A stretch of DNA of 64,000 bases from Utricularia gibba. Lineage: Eukaryota > Streptophyta > Magnoliopsida > Lamiales > Lentibulariaceae. The position numbers were made by a program, and so were the translations under genes. The stretch's first letter is position 1. The number at the start of each line of letters is the position of its first letter. Below the pieces are notes generated by a model. That model made no database searches and was not told the DNA's origin. It saw only the letters and a list, made by a program, of their open reading frames with translations. Shown one piece after another: positions 36,801-47,488 of this stretch. The DNA lies in contig NEEC01000012.1 in the NCBI GenBank assembly GCA_002189035.1, positions 2,914,001 through 2,978,000 of the forward strand, in the 5' to 3' direction.

Positions 36801-38959
36801 ATTCTTGTGCCTTTAAAACGAGAGAAAATTTCAACATATTCATAACAGGACGTGTCTTAAATGTCTGGTTTGCAAATAGAAAAAAACTAGGTATGCCTGC
36901 TACTTCACCATGCATATGCTGGTAAACAGGGAGCGTCAATTGGGTATTGACTAAATTTAACGGAATTTATTTTTATTTGTTTCCCTAAACTAATTTGCGA
37001 TGAATACTCAAGGTTAGTGTTGAGCAAAATTACAAAAAAAAAAGGTGTACTAGGATTACTCTACAGATCTCAACTTGCTTAAGTCATGACTTAGACATAG
37101 GAGAAGGTCATAAACAAATGGGCACATATTTGTGAACTCGTCTAGTCTGAGTAATGCCAGATATAAAGAAACCCGCACATTTTAGTACTCAATCAGCCAA
37201 GACAAGTTTAAACATCCAGTCGCTGCGTAGTTTTAGTCAAGGCAAGATTTCAGCCTACATTCCTAGATGCATGATATGAGAGGGTCATGCCACATGCCAA
37301 AATGACATTTTGATATTATACAAGAGATAAAAATGGCAGAAAGAATAAATAATACGATAAGGAGAATGACAATGTAAAGACTGGATTTTGTACCGGTCCT
37401 CCTATTACATCTCCTTGCAATGACTGAAATATCCAGGATATCTTTCCCAACAGCAGTTTGGAAGCTTTGGAAACCTGTAGGTCAACAGTTAAGGCCAGTT
37501 TCCAGATGAGGATGCTGATAATACTCATTATTTTCCCCTTTGTCAGAGGAAATAGGGGCATAAAAAGGATACTGCCTTGCACCACAGGAAGTATGTATGG
37601 GTCAAGCTGAAAGAAAAAAACAACACTGCATTATTACAGCATTAACAGTTGTACATAAGATGGCATATCTGCATGATTATTAAAGGTCTTAACCTTGTTA
37701 TCAATAAGAACTTCCAGCAAATAATTGTTCCAAAGAAACCGAGGGTCTGCCTGGGGAAACCATTTACAAACAAGGTAAGTAACATATTACTCAGTGAAAA
37801 TGTTGAAAGCAATTAATCTAGCATAAATACTTTGCCTACAGGAAATACTGTTGCAATGCTGTTTCAAGGTGATGCATAAAAAATGTCTTATTTTGAGACA
37901 ACATCTTACTACAAAATGATAAATACTCACTTGTCTCCAAATGGGAAGCAGCCTTGATTCATCACCCAGATCTTGCAGCGCTTGAACACTGCATAAAATC
38001 ATGCATAAAAAATACTGCTCTTTGTGTTGAATAACAAACACTCAACATTGGTATACCATATATGGAGAAAAACTCCACCTGCGCGTTATATTCACATCAT
38101 AGGAGAAGTAAAGACCATGAGTCTTCTCGGCAACTTTTAGCAAGTGAGAAAATTCTTTCTCCAGCTTTTTCTGTTCAGAAATTTTATAAGAACAGGTGAT
38201 CTCACAAACTCTAGTTGTCAATAACACCGTATGCTGGTACATCACTAAAAAGAAACCATCTGCAGGATACCTGTTCCTCAGGCGAATTCTTGAGAGAATG
38301 ATCACAGGCGAAAACCTTCATTGATATAATTTTGAAGATGGCGTGGCCCAGATAGGATCCCATACACTCACGCTCGGTTATCGCTAATAAATATGACCCT
38401 AGGAAGAAGAAATAGTACCCAATGAATAGAAAAACACCAGCTTATCCTAAATAAACACAATATCTGAACACACCTGAAGAGACCTACAAGATCGCACACA
38501 CGTTAACCAATGTAGCTTACATTAAAGACTGAGCCGGAAAACCATAATAAAAACTCAAATATCCTGATAAGAAGATTTGGAAGTCGAGCATTTTCCAAGC
38601 ATACACCAACAAGCAGCATATATAACAGATCGCAACATCACGAACTTACCTGCCAAAAGCTTTAGCATTCCCACGAACCCATAAATGGTTTGAATCTTGG
38701 GGACACGAAGGGAGTCGCATTTTGGTATTTCATCTAGTCATCAACGAAACGATGCTTTCAAAAAATCAGGATAATAATAACAAAGCCCAAATATATCGAA
38801 ATCAAAATTACCGATGAGATTCATCGAGCCATCAAGGCGACTGATAGCCAAAACAGAAGCAGAGGATCCATCTGTTGGCTCCACAACGTATTGGTCCGGA
38901 AACTCCCACAACCGCATTTTGTTACACAACTTCATAGCAGGATCGGCCTTGTCCACCAT
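33877..38959 (-). CDS. SAC1-type phosphoinositide phosphatase (SAC6/7/8 subgroup); frame broken once
   Basis: Membrane phosphoinositide phosphatase, expected to dephosphorylate PI4P at the ER/secretory membranes. Twenty exons give 598 residues after one base is restored, the size of SAC7/RHD4. They are 38959-38812, 38733-38650, 38398-38271, 38170-38079, 37988-37931, 37750-37694, 37606-37573, 37474-37394, 36810-36704, 36604-36519, 36415-36338, 35952-35882, 35797-35699, 35332-35233, 35067-34959, 34830-34758, 34573-34480, 34349-34257, 34139-34073 and 34013-33877. The catalytic C-x5-R-T motif is [11 protein letters not shown]. Two hydrophobic segments close to the C-terminus ([37 protein letters not shown]) match the Sac1-like two-helix anchor. 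In the exon at 36604-36519 the run GGG at 36587-36589 must be GGGG to read [18 protein letters not shown] leader intron ends just upstream of the ATG. Confidence 0.94.
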
Positions 38960-39807
38960 CGTGGTCGCGAAGAAGACTGGAAACCAAATGGGAAGCACAA
39001 GAACAGGCTAAACAAAAAAATCAATTCCTGTTCACATACAAAATAGCAACACAGAGATATCAGTCTTAAGAAAGGGAGGAGGAGCAGAAGAAATGTGGGC
39101 GATCCAGATTAATTAACGAAAAGATCCCGAATCTCGAAACAGGGAACCTGTAGGATACAAATGGTAGGAAGCCGAGCACTTTCAGGCGTGCGATTAGCGC
39201 AGGTGATATGAAGAGCAGAACGAATACCGAAAAGCACACGTGTACGCACCTATTGGCGCGGAGATCCTTGCAATCGGTAGGTATTGTCAACGGCCAAACA
39301 ACCGGCTACCTTCTCTCTCTACACAACAGCTATGGCGGAATCCGATTCAACTGAAAACCGGAGTTTTACTTCTTGATTTTTTTTAATCTATTTTTTATAT
39401 CTTGATTTTTTTTGTAACGGATTTAATCCATTATTGTAAAATATTATGAAAAAAAATAAAAATAATTATTTGAATTTTCCAATTTTTTTTATAAAAATTA
39501 TTTAATTGAATCCAAAAATAAAAATAAAAATTTGAAAGGAAAAAGACAGAGAAACTCATTGGCTGTAAGCATTTCTATTACAGAACGCAGTTAGATTACA
39601 ACAAGTTAGAGCAGAACAGTACAAGAAGGTTGACAGTAAGAAGAGAGCGGGCTCTGTTGGTTAAGGTGGAAAAATCGTGTCTTTGGAGCTGATCCTGAAA
39701 CAGGAAGGAGACCCAAGTAAGCAGATGTTGGCTTATAGTATCCTTGCAGGAAATCCGAGGTAGAATCCGTGGAAAGAACCTGAATTCCTGAGAATGTGAA
39801 CTTGGGG
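38960..39807. other. SAC gene promoter and leader; P4H 3' region
   Basis: A leader-exon acceptor for the SAC gene lies at about 38980. The stretch 39340-39540 is AT-rich. The P4H 3' UTR probably lies at about 39590-39807. No further gene is seen. Confidence 0.45.
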
Positions 39808-41355
39808 TCATGCTTTGTATTCATGGACACGCAGCCATTTTGGGGCTGACCATTTGGTTCCTCTGATAACGGGCAGGCACCTGAAAAGGGTCCAGAGTCA
39901 TGCATATAACAGAGATCCCAGATGGAAGAAATGCTTCGTATGAATGTGAGAATTCGGCAACAGAAGGTTGGAATCAACCCCAGTAACTTGAAAACTGACC
40001 GTGGAGACTTAGTGGATCTAGAGTTGCGTCAGGCTTCATGCTCCAGAAAAGGACTGCATCGCCCATTTTTGGCTTCACGGAGAGGCCCCCTTTACCACAC
40101 TGAGAGAGCTCGTTCCACCAAGGGACAGCACTGACGTTCCCCTTGGCTGAAGGGAATACTGTTTCTCCGCCTTCTTCTACGTCTGATCTGTGGATCATGT
40201 GAATGAGTTTAGGTTTTGTTCTTTCACTTGGGGGTTCCAGAAGGCGATCACTTACAAGTACATGAGGACAGTGGCCATGCGTTGGCCACCATTCTTAGTG
40301 TTGTATTCGTCGTTGAAATAGTCGAAGTGAGGCTCGTAGTTCTGTCCTTCCTGGTAACGGAGGATTTGGAGACCTTCTCCATGCTCTGGAAATTAATGGA
40401 ATATGAGATTATGCAACTTCATAGCAATGACATAAGCAAATGAAAGCAATGGCAATTTAGTTTCTTCTGATGCATACCTACTGGTATGAAGGTGAAATCT
40501 GCGATTCTTTTCTCTATTCTTTGAACAACTTTATCTTGCCCTCTAGCAAGAAATGTTCCAGAACTTGTGCGAACACTTCAAGAAGCGATAATTGTTCAAT
40601 ATAATAAAAGTCTGTTGTTTAAGGCAAACAAGAAGGGAAAAAAGTTATGGCCTACCCACTGTCCATGCTTTCTCCAGTATCACTATTAACGACTTTCGAC
40701 TTGTGCATTTGTGGCTCAGCAAGATTTATAAGGTATTCACATTCTTGTTTTGACTGACAAGAAAAGATACAGAGAGTTCAAGCAAGCTGTTAATCCCAAG
40801 TTTCAACTTTTGGTAAACGAATCTGATTCTGGTAAACGAATGTTACCAGGAAGTTGTGAAAGAGGGAAGCTCTAGGTTCCCAAGAGATGACTTCAACCCA
40901 CCGGTTCTTGGTATTCTCATCTTCCTCATCTCTGCAACAGTCAACAATAAAAAACCCATCTCTGCAAACTTATGAAAAGTAGAAGTGTACGTTCCACATA
41001 CTGATGAATTGACTCGTGGACGACGGAGTGGCGATCAACTGCGTGCTGAGGATCCCGATAATTTGTCCTGTTACGGCATCAAAAAATCAAGATCCGGGTC
41101 TGGAAACTCAAGAAAAGCAGAAGCCTGTTACCACAAATCGGTTCTTTCAACTTACAGATGAACTGAATCGTGGACAATGGAGGTGAGATCATGTACTTGT
41201 TGGGAACCCGCATTTTTCCGGCTGGGCACAGGAAGTATTCCAAGAGAAAGAAACGTGGCTACGAACAATGACAGCATCATGAAGCCGTAAAGTGATGTGA
41301 AAGACAGCATACGCCTCGCATTCTTCAAGTGAACCTGCTTATCCTTCACCGCCAT
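39808..41355 (-). CDS. Prolyl 4-hydroxylase, plant type II membrane protein; frame broken once
   Basis: 2-oxoglutarate/Fe(II) dioxygenase that hydroxylates proline in extensins and arabinogalactan proteins in the ER/Golgi. Eight exons (41355-41156, 41067-41002, 40931-40847, 40753-40656, 40575-40478, 40385-40256, 40187-40000, 39880-39808) give 312 residues after repair. An N-terminal membrane anchor (about residues 20-43) is followed by a short stalk and the catalytic domain. WVEVISWEPRASLFHNFL opens the domain, YEPHFDYF contains the iron-binding H-x-D, and LSLHGACP holds the distal His. The last exon reads CPLSEEPNG as written; one more C at 39871-39873 gives CPVIRGTKWSAPKWL, restoring the 2-oxoglutarate Lys and a normal stop at 39808. 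Exon 2 looks like a copy of the end of exon 1 (see findings). Confidence 0.93.
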
Positions 41356-41558
41356 GGCGAATCAAAAGAAATGCTGAAGCGATCTGGAATTCAATTGAGA
41401 AAATGGGGAGATTCGTTGGTCATTTATTGACGCATACGTGCTCGTAGGTCAATCCATTTGCATCCCTCGTTTCGTCCTAAATCCAGGTTCTATTTCCTGT
41501 GTGCTTGAACCCAAACCGCTGTTTCGGTCCCCGGTTTCTCTCCGCCGCCTGCATCTCC

Positions 41559-41585
41559 AAAAAAAAAAAAAAAAAAAAAAAAAAA
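41559..41585. repeat. 27-base poly-A run
   Basis: An uninterrupted run of 27 A lies about 200 bases upstream of the P4H start. No retroelement sequence is visible next to it, and no target-site duplication could be recognised. Confidence 0.85.
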
Positions 41586-41599
41586 CTGTTCTTGATTCA

Positions 41600-42865
41600 C
41601 CGTAGCTTCAACGGCGACTGGTTCTGCCATACTCGCAAGGAAACTCGAAACCCAAATGTCTAATGAGATATTTATTCTTCGTCTTTAGGCTGAAAAATAT
41701 CTACTCTCATATCTAATCAGAAAAAGGTAAATCCTAGGGCCTCTCCGTGATATTTTTTGGACGTTGGCTCCGGCGTTGATCATCGAACCAGGAGCAAATA
41801 TGGTTTCTTGGCCTATGGGTTTACGGATACCCTTCTCATTTCCCCCCAGAGTCTTGCTCGTCGACGCCACCGCTGTTATTCATAGGGATATGCGCGTCTT
41901 CTTCTTCTTCCTCATGGTTTGGTGTTTCATCAAACTGACTGCTTTCAAATCTGGTTGCTGTCCTGACTGGAACTTCTGTATCCGTAGTTTATCCTGATCC
42001 TGCTGTTTGGTAAGAGGCAAGAGGAATATACTTCTGGTCCTGTGGAGATGGTTACATGTTGCTATCCAAGTTGCAGTGCACCAAGTTGTGGTTTGCTGTT
42101 TGTAAGTGGATGAAAAGTAAAGCCAGTTAATATTAGATGATATCTCTTGTGTGATGCAGTGGGCGCGTTAGTGTGTTTAATTGCAGGACTGGAGTACTGA
42201 GTAGTAAGGGAACAGAAGGGGCTTCTGAGAGTGATCTGTCTGGCGCTGTTATATGGTCAATCAGCTCCAGTGATGTCATCCGTTAAAATACTTCGTTTTT
42301 TCACATTCATTCTTCTTTAGATGGTGCTGTTGATGAGGTCGGGGATGGGGTAAAATGGTGCTAGAAAATAGCAGGAAAAGATTGTGAAAGTGGCAGTTAA
42401 AAAACATGCGAATGTTGATGATATCGAAGGCAATGGTGCTGGCTGTTGTGCAATATGTAATGTGATGGCTCTCTTCCCTAAACATTGCATTGTCTGCGCA
42501 AGTTTTTGATGATCCCTTTTTCCTTTGATTCCGCTGCTTTCTCTCCATTTTTATGTCATTTGGAGAACAAACTCACTTTTTAATGCTTCTGAAGGATACC
42601 TCTTTTTTTTTTTTTCTCATAACCAGGACTTTCTGTTGGGAGAATCCCGCACATTACAACCACATGTTTCATTTGTCTAGCCTTTATCCTTGTCTGGTGG
42701 GGCACAACTTTTGCCCCTTGTAATATTTGCTTATGCATCTCATGTGAAGCAGAATTTCATGAAACATCAATACAGCCATCTGTTCTAGAGCTTTACTTTT
42801 AGTTTGATTCCGGCTTTCTGTGTTGCAATTTCAGACATTGTCTCCATGTGTTACAAGATAATGAG
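41600..42865. other. Unassigned stretch, no convincing gene
   Basis: Over 1.2 kb with no recognisable protein. A short plus-strand frame near 41806-41890 (PRVLLVDATAVIHRDM) faintly resembles the start of a response-regulator receiver domain, but no receiver core, Asp pocket or downstream DNA-binding domain follows. It may be leader or intron sequence, or a decayed gene. I make no call. Confidence 0.35.
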
Positions 42866-43376
42866 CTAGGAAGGAGTATATGGTGGGAAGAAATCCAATC
42901 TACTTCTGATGCGCAGGAAATTATCATCATGAATCAACGGGTTATCTGTTCTTCCAGGTGGGGATCCCAGCCACTCCGGCGAGCATTTGCTGCAACCTTC
43001 CACCACCTTCATCCATGGGAGGACCAAGATTCACAGCCATATGTTGCTCATAACCAGAAGGTACTACTAACTAACTTCTACTTACCTTCTCAGCACCGAT
43101 CATCTCAACAATTCCTCCATTTCCATCATCAGCCATTTGCCTGCATTCAAACCGAGACATCCACATTAAAAAAAACACAAGTACAGACAGCATTAGCATT
43201 TTTGACTGAATGACAGAATACAGATGCCTGTGGCATTGGTGGGAATGATTGAAGAGTTGCTCCGGTAAGGCGGACCGGAGACGGTGCGGCTTCGGACAGA
43301 TCAGTGAGCCATAGCTGTTGTTGCTGGGCTTGTCTTTGGAGGTGGAGCTCTTGATGGATGAGCCATTTACAGACAT
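42866..43376 (-). CDS. Small plant-specific protein of unknown function
   Basis: Three short exons (43376-43222, 43140-43086, 43006-42866) join in phase to 116 residues. None of them stands out as a long open frame on its own. The N-terminal exon has the motif SYGSLICPKPHRLR. Exon 2 encodes an acidic segment ending GGIVEMIGAEK. Exon 3 gives GCSKCSPEWLGSPPGRTDNP followed by LIHDDNFL. The order CPKP-R-L, then a hydrophobic helix, then GSPP-R-NPLIHD matches a family of short uncharacterised plant proteins that I recognise from memory only. The exon 3 acceptor (GATGAAG) is weak; the choice rests on phase and motif continuity. Function is unknown. Confidence 0.6.
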
Positions 43377-43459
43377 GGTGTTTTTGTGTGAAGCAACTGC
43401 AAATGTAGCAGGAGGTGAGTAGATATAGAGAAACAGAGAGAGAAAGAAAGAGAGGCATG

Positions 43460-44654
43460 TTGTTTGTGAGGGAGTGGAATCAGTTGCCCTCCTTTCTCTC
43501 TATTTCTCAGCTTACCTACTTTTCATTTCCACCATCAGATTCACCTCCTCCTCTGCACAGCCAAAAGATGGTTTTAGTTGTATTCATTTTCATTCAGTGC
43601 AGGTGGCTTTTTCCAATAATAAATACAAATATTATTTATTACTAAAAATGTAATTAATGTTTATTTAGCATGCAATTAAATGTAGCAAATTATTAGGATA
43701 ACTGTCTGATTATTACCAAACCACCGACAAGGGATAATAACGGCTCAACATTCCGGTTACAAGTATGAATGACGATTTCGCTTCACGCCCAAGAAGCAAC
43801 TGCACAGCTCTGTTTGTTTTACACCTGAGCTCGCAGGACGCGCTCGTTTTATCGCTTAGATTTGCGTTTCGATGCATCAAGCCTGAGGATTGCAACTGGC
43901 AATCCCAACAAAGTTTCTTGTCTGCGTGCATTCCGGGTACGTCACTTAGGTTTTCGATTTATTACAGATTGTTGTTACTTGGGAATCGCGGATTGTTTGA
44001 TTGCATGAAATTTTGGGAGTTGATTCAAATTGCGTTGTTGTTCAGCTATTAAACGGATGTGATTTTCTTGTTTAGGATTTATCATGAGTTTTCAGCCAAT
44101 GTTTTCAAGATTTTGCTCGTTATGCTTCTTCAATTTCTCATGCTAGTCGTATACGGATGCTGCAGTTATGTTCTTGAAGTACCATTGATGATACTTGGGT
44201 TTTTTTTTTTCTAGTGAGTAGCCAGTGTTATTAGATCGGGGCTTAGTCTCAACAAGTTCCACCAGATTTGTAGAACGGATTGTCCTCTCTTATCCCATGT
44301 ATGCCATTTGGGGTTCTGATTTTTAATTTCTATTGATTTTACGTTCATGTCTTAGAAGCATTACTGTTTCTAGATGTTGATAGACTTCTGGCTACAGGTG
44401 TAAAACAAAAAGAGAGAGTATCAGTATTGACGTCTTGTCACCAAGTTGAAGTACGTTTATTCTGCTATGTTACTCAAAAGAACACGGAAAAATTAGAAAA
44501 GGGTCTAACAATTTAAAAAACTAATTGATATTTGGGATAGTATTGGAAGGCTTATTTGCATTTTCTGGAAATCTAATGTTCATTGCACCTAACTGCATTC
44601 ATTCCTTTTGATATCTTATGTGCAGTTTGAATCCCCAATCAAATCCTTGAAATC
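43460..44654. other. Promoter and probable leader intron of the LRR gene
   Basis: About 1.2 kb without coding content. AT-rich around 43600-43720, which would fit the intergenic boundary. The remainder is probably a non-coding first exon (about 43760-43935) and a long leader intron ending near 44625. Confidence 0.4.
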
Positions 44655-46971
44655 ATGTCAATTGTGACGGGGGATCACTACCTAGAATCATTGGTCAAAT
44701 TCGTTGAAAGTCAAGCTGAAAGCTTGATTGAGGGGTCACTTGTCTTGAAACTGAATCCTGTGGGTCTGCGTTATGTGCAATCTAGGCTACAGGCGTTGCA
44801 GGAGCTCGAGAGTTTGTTGGTTGGTGCTCCTGTGGATTATCTGAGGGCCTATATTTCCGATTTAGGTGATCACCGGGCACTCGAGCAGTTACGGAAGATA
44901 CTTCACTTGCTTCCATCACTGAAGGTGGTCGTGTTGCCTCCTCCACTAGGAAGGGATCCAACGCCATTGAATTTTCTTTCATTTTCTAGGTTGAAAGTTT
45001 TGGAGTTACGTGGGTGTGATTTATCCACTTCAGCAGCCAAGGGATTGCTTGAGCTCAGGTTTACACTTGAAAAATTTATATGCCTCAACTCAACTGTAAG
45101 CTAATCAATCTGTGTTGCCTCGTGCGCTTGAAATTATAGGCTGTAGGTTGGGACTTATTATTCTACTACTCCATTGTTTATTCTTGCACAGGATGCACTT
45201 CGGCATGTATTTGCTAGCAGAGTTGTGGATGTTAAAGATTCACCCCAGTGGAAACGTTTATCCTCTGTGTCATGTGCATGTAATGGCTTGGTGCTCATGG
45301 ATGATTCGTTGCAGCTAATTCCTGCAGTTGAGTTCCTTGATATTAGTCGTAACAAGTTCACAAAGGTGGATAATCTTAGTAAGTGTACGAAGTTGAAGGA
45401 TTTAGATTTGGGATTCAATAGCCTGAGAAGCATCTCGTCATTTCCTGAGGTATCCAACATTTGTTTAGAGAGCATGGGATTGTTGATGAATCATATTTTT
45501 TTTTCATGATTTTTAATATCTGAAACGCTGGTATCATCCTTGTTCAGGCATGCTGTCAGATTGTCAAGCTTGTCCTCAGGAACAATGCTTTAATGTCTTT
45601 GTGTGGCATCGAGAACTTGAAGTCTTTGCAAGATCTGGATCTCTCCTACAATATTATTTCAAGCTTCCCCGCAATAGAGTGTCTTTCTGGCCTCGTGGCT
45701 CTTCAGAATTTGTGGTTAGAAGGAAATCCTATATGCTATGCGAGATGGTATCGTGCCCACTTATTTAGTATGTTTCCGCACCCGAGTCAAGTAAGTGGTA
45801 ACTCTCTAGTTTACTTTATCTTTTAGTGCTACTACTCAGAATATGTCATAAAGTTTTTGGAAGCGCCCTTCTTCCTTTTTCTTTTCTACTCATTACTAAT
45901 CTAAACTCCTATATAATTTTATGCTTTCCAGCTGAAACTGGATGAGAAGAAAATCTCTTCAACTGAGTTTTGGAAGCGTAATATTATAATTGCCAGCCGT
46001 AGGAAACAGCCAGCAAATTTTGGGTTTTATTCACTTCCTGCAGATGATGATTCCCTTCCTACAGATGATGCTGATGCAGGAGGTGTAAACACAAAAAGAG
46101 TACGAAAACCTTGTCATTGTAGCTGCCTTAAATTTTGTGTTCATTTTGAATAGTCACTGACTTCCTCACTCACTTGCAGAAGCGAACCACTCGTCTTGCT
46201 AGTATTAAAAATGGTGAGCATAATGATTCTGATCAGGATTCATTGGCTTCCGATCCTGAAACCAAATATCCAGATGAGAATGCTGATGCCCATGAAGACG
46301 CTGAAATACAAGATCTGATGAAAAGAATTGAATTCCTGAAGAAGGATGATTCTGTTTCATGGTTAAAAGAATTCAAGGAATGGATGAATGACAGATCTCA
46401 ACCTGCAGTTGGTGGTAATCAATGTGCACACTCTCAGCACCAGAATACTCAGGAGTCTTTTCAGGATAACACAAAAAATGCTGAGACGAGCGTGGAGACC
46501 TCTAGATGCATACCTGATTTCACTCCTCCCGGAGACCCCAGTGGTACATTAAATCTTGATCCGGGTACTTCTTTTGGTGATGCATCATCACCAGTTGGTA
46601 GTGCCCACCACTGGGTAGATCAAACTGGTGAAGCTACCGCAAGATCTCTTCTTGGTCATGGTGGAAGTCACAGTTCTATTTCCAAAGAACACCATGCCGG
46701 TAATCCAAGCTCCACTCTGCAAGATGACAGCGGCAGTGGCCCTACTGCTTCTCCTGTGGATCCCAGAAGTCTGGTATCCTTACCAACTGCGATGTATAAC
46801 ATCATCACCCCTCGACCACTGTCTGCAAGCCCAGGATCTCCACCCCATTATCAGAAGGATATTCTTCACCAGCGAACCAACTTTGAGGAAGAATTCATGC
46901 AGCTCTCCGCTGATTCCTTTCCTGTAGCATCCTCAGACAGCAGTTCAAGCTGCAGTGATGATGATCTGTGA
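44655..46971 (+). CDS. Leucine-rich-repeat protein, STK11IP / dynein-light-chain-like
   Basis: Soluble intracellular protein with SDS22-type LRRs. Five exons (44655-45095, 45192-45449, 45548-45790, 45932-46099, 46180-46971) give 633 residues. LRRs include FSRLKVLELRGCDLST, AVEFLDISRNKFTKVDNL, LKDLDLGFNSLRSI, LQDLDLSYNIISSF and LVALQNLWLEGNPIC, followed by an LRR cap (YRAHLFSMFPHP). The C-terminal 300 residues are acidic, Ser/Pro-rich and probably disordered, ending in SSSCSDDDL. The closest families are LIP1/STK11-interacting and outer-arm-dynein-light-chain-like LRR proteins of plants, whose role is not well established. No frame break is seen. Confidence 0.87.
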
Positions 46972-47488
46972 GAATCTGGACAAGGGTCTGTTGCGGCGGG
47001 TTCATATGACACCAGGAAAATGCAGCATGGAAGCACCTCATCGTTCAGGCACATTGGGCCGCGTTCATGAAGCCCTCAGGAGGGTAGCAGCAGCATCAGC
47101 ATTGTAGCCTCCACATTCCATACTCCATAGTCCATACCAGAACCACAGTGTTGTAAAATCCTGTATAGTTGTGTTGCATATTATGACTATGTGATATAGC
47201 GGTTCGAAAATCGTTTATCAATTATATTCAATTTTTAAATATTGGAAATCATAAATCAATTATAAATAATATTTATACAGTGAAAATAAAAAATATTAGA
47301 AATTAATATTAGATTAGTCAAAAATTGAGAATTAATTATATACCATACGTCAAAATTTAATAATAAAATATGTGAATGTTGACTAATTATAATATTTTTA
47401 TTAAATATTTGCGACTTGAACTTCCAGCAAAAAGTCGTATCTGATAAATTGAACTTGCGTCACAAGTCATGACCCCAAGTCCCCAAGA

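Noticed and set aside
41559..41585. Poly-A run as the tail of a retroelement or processed pseudogene
   Set aside because: The sequence upstream of it is the P4H promoter side with no element or gene body, and no target-site duplication was found.
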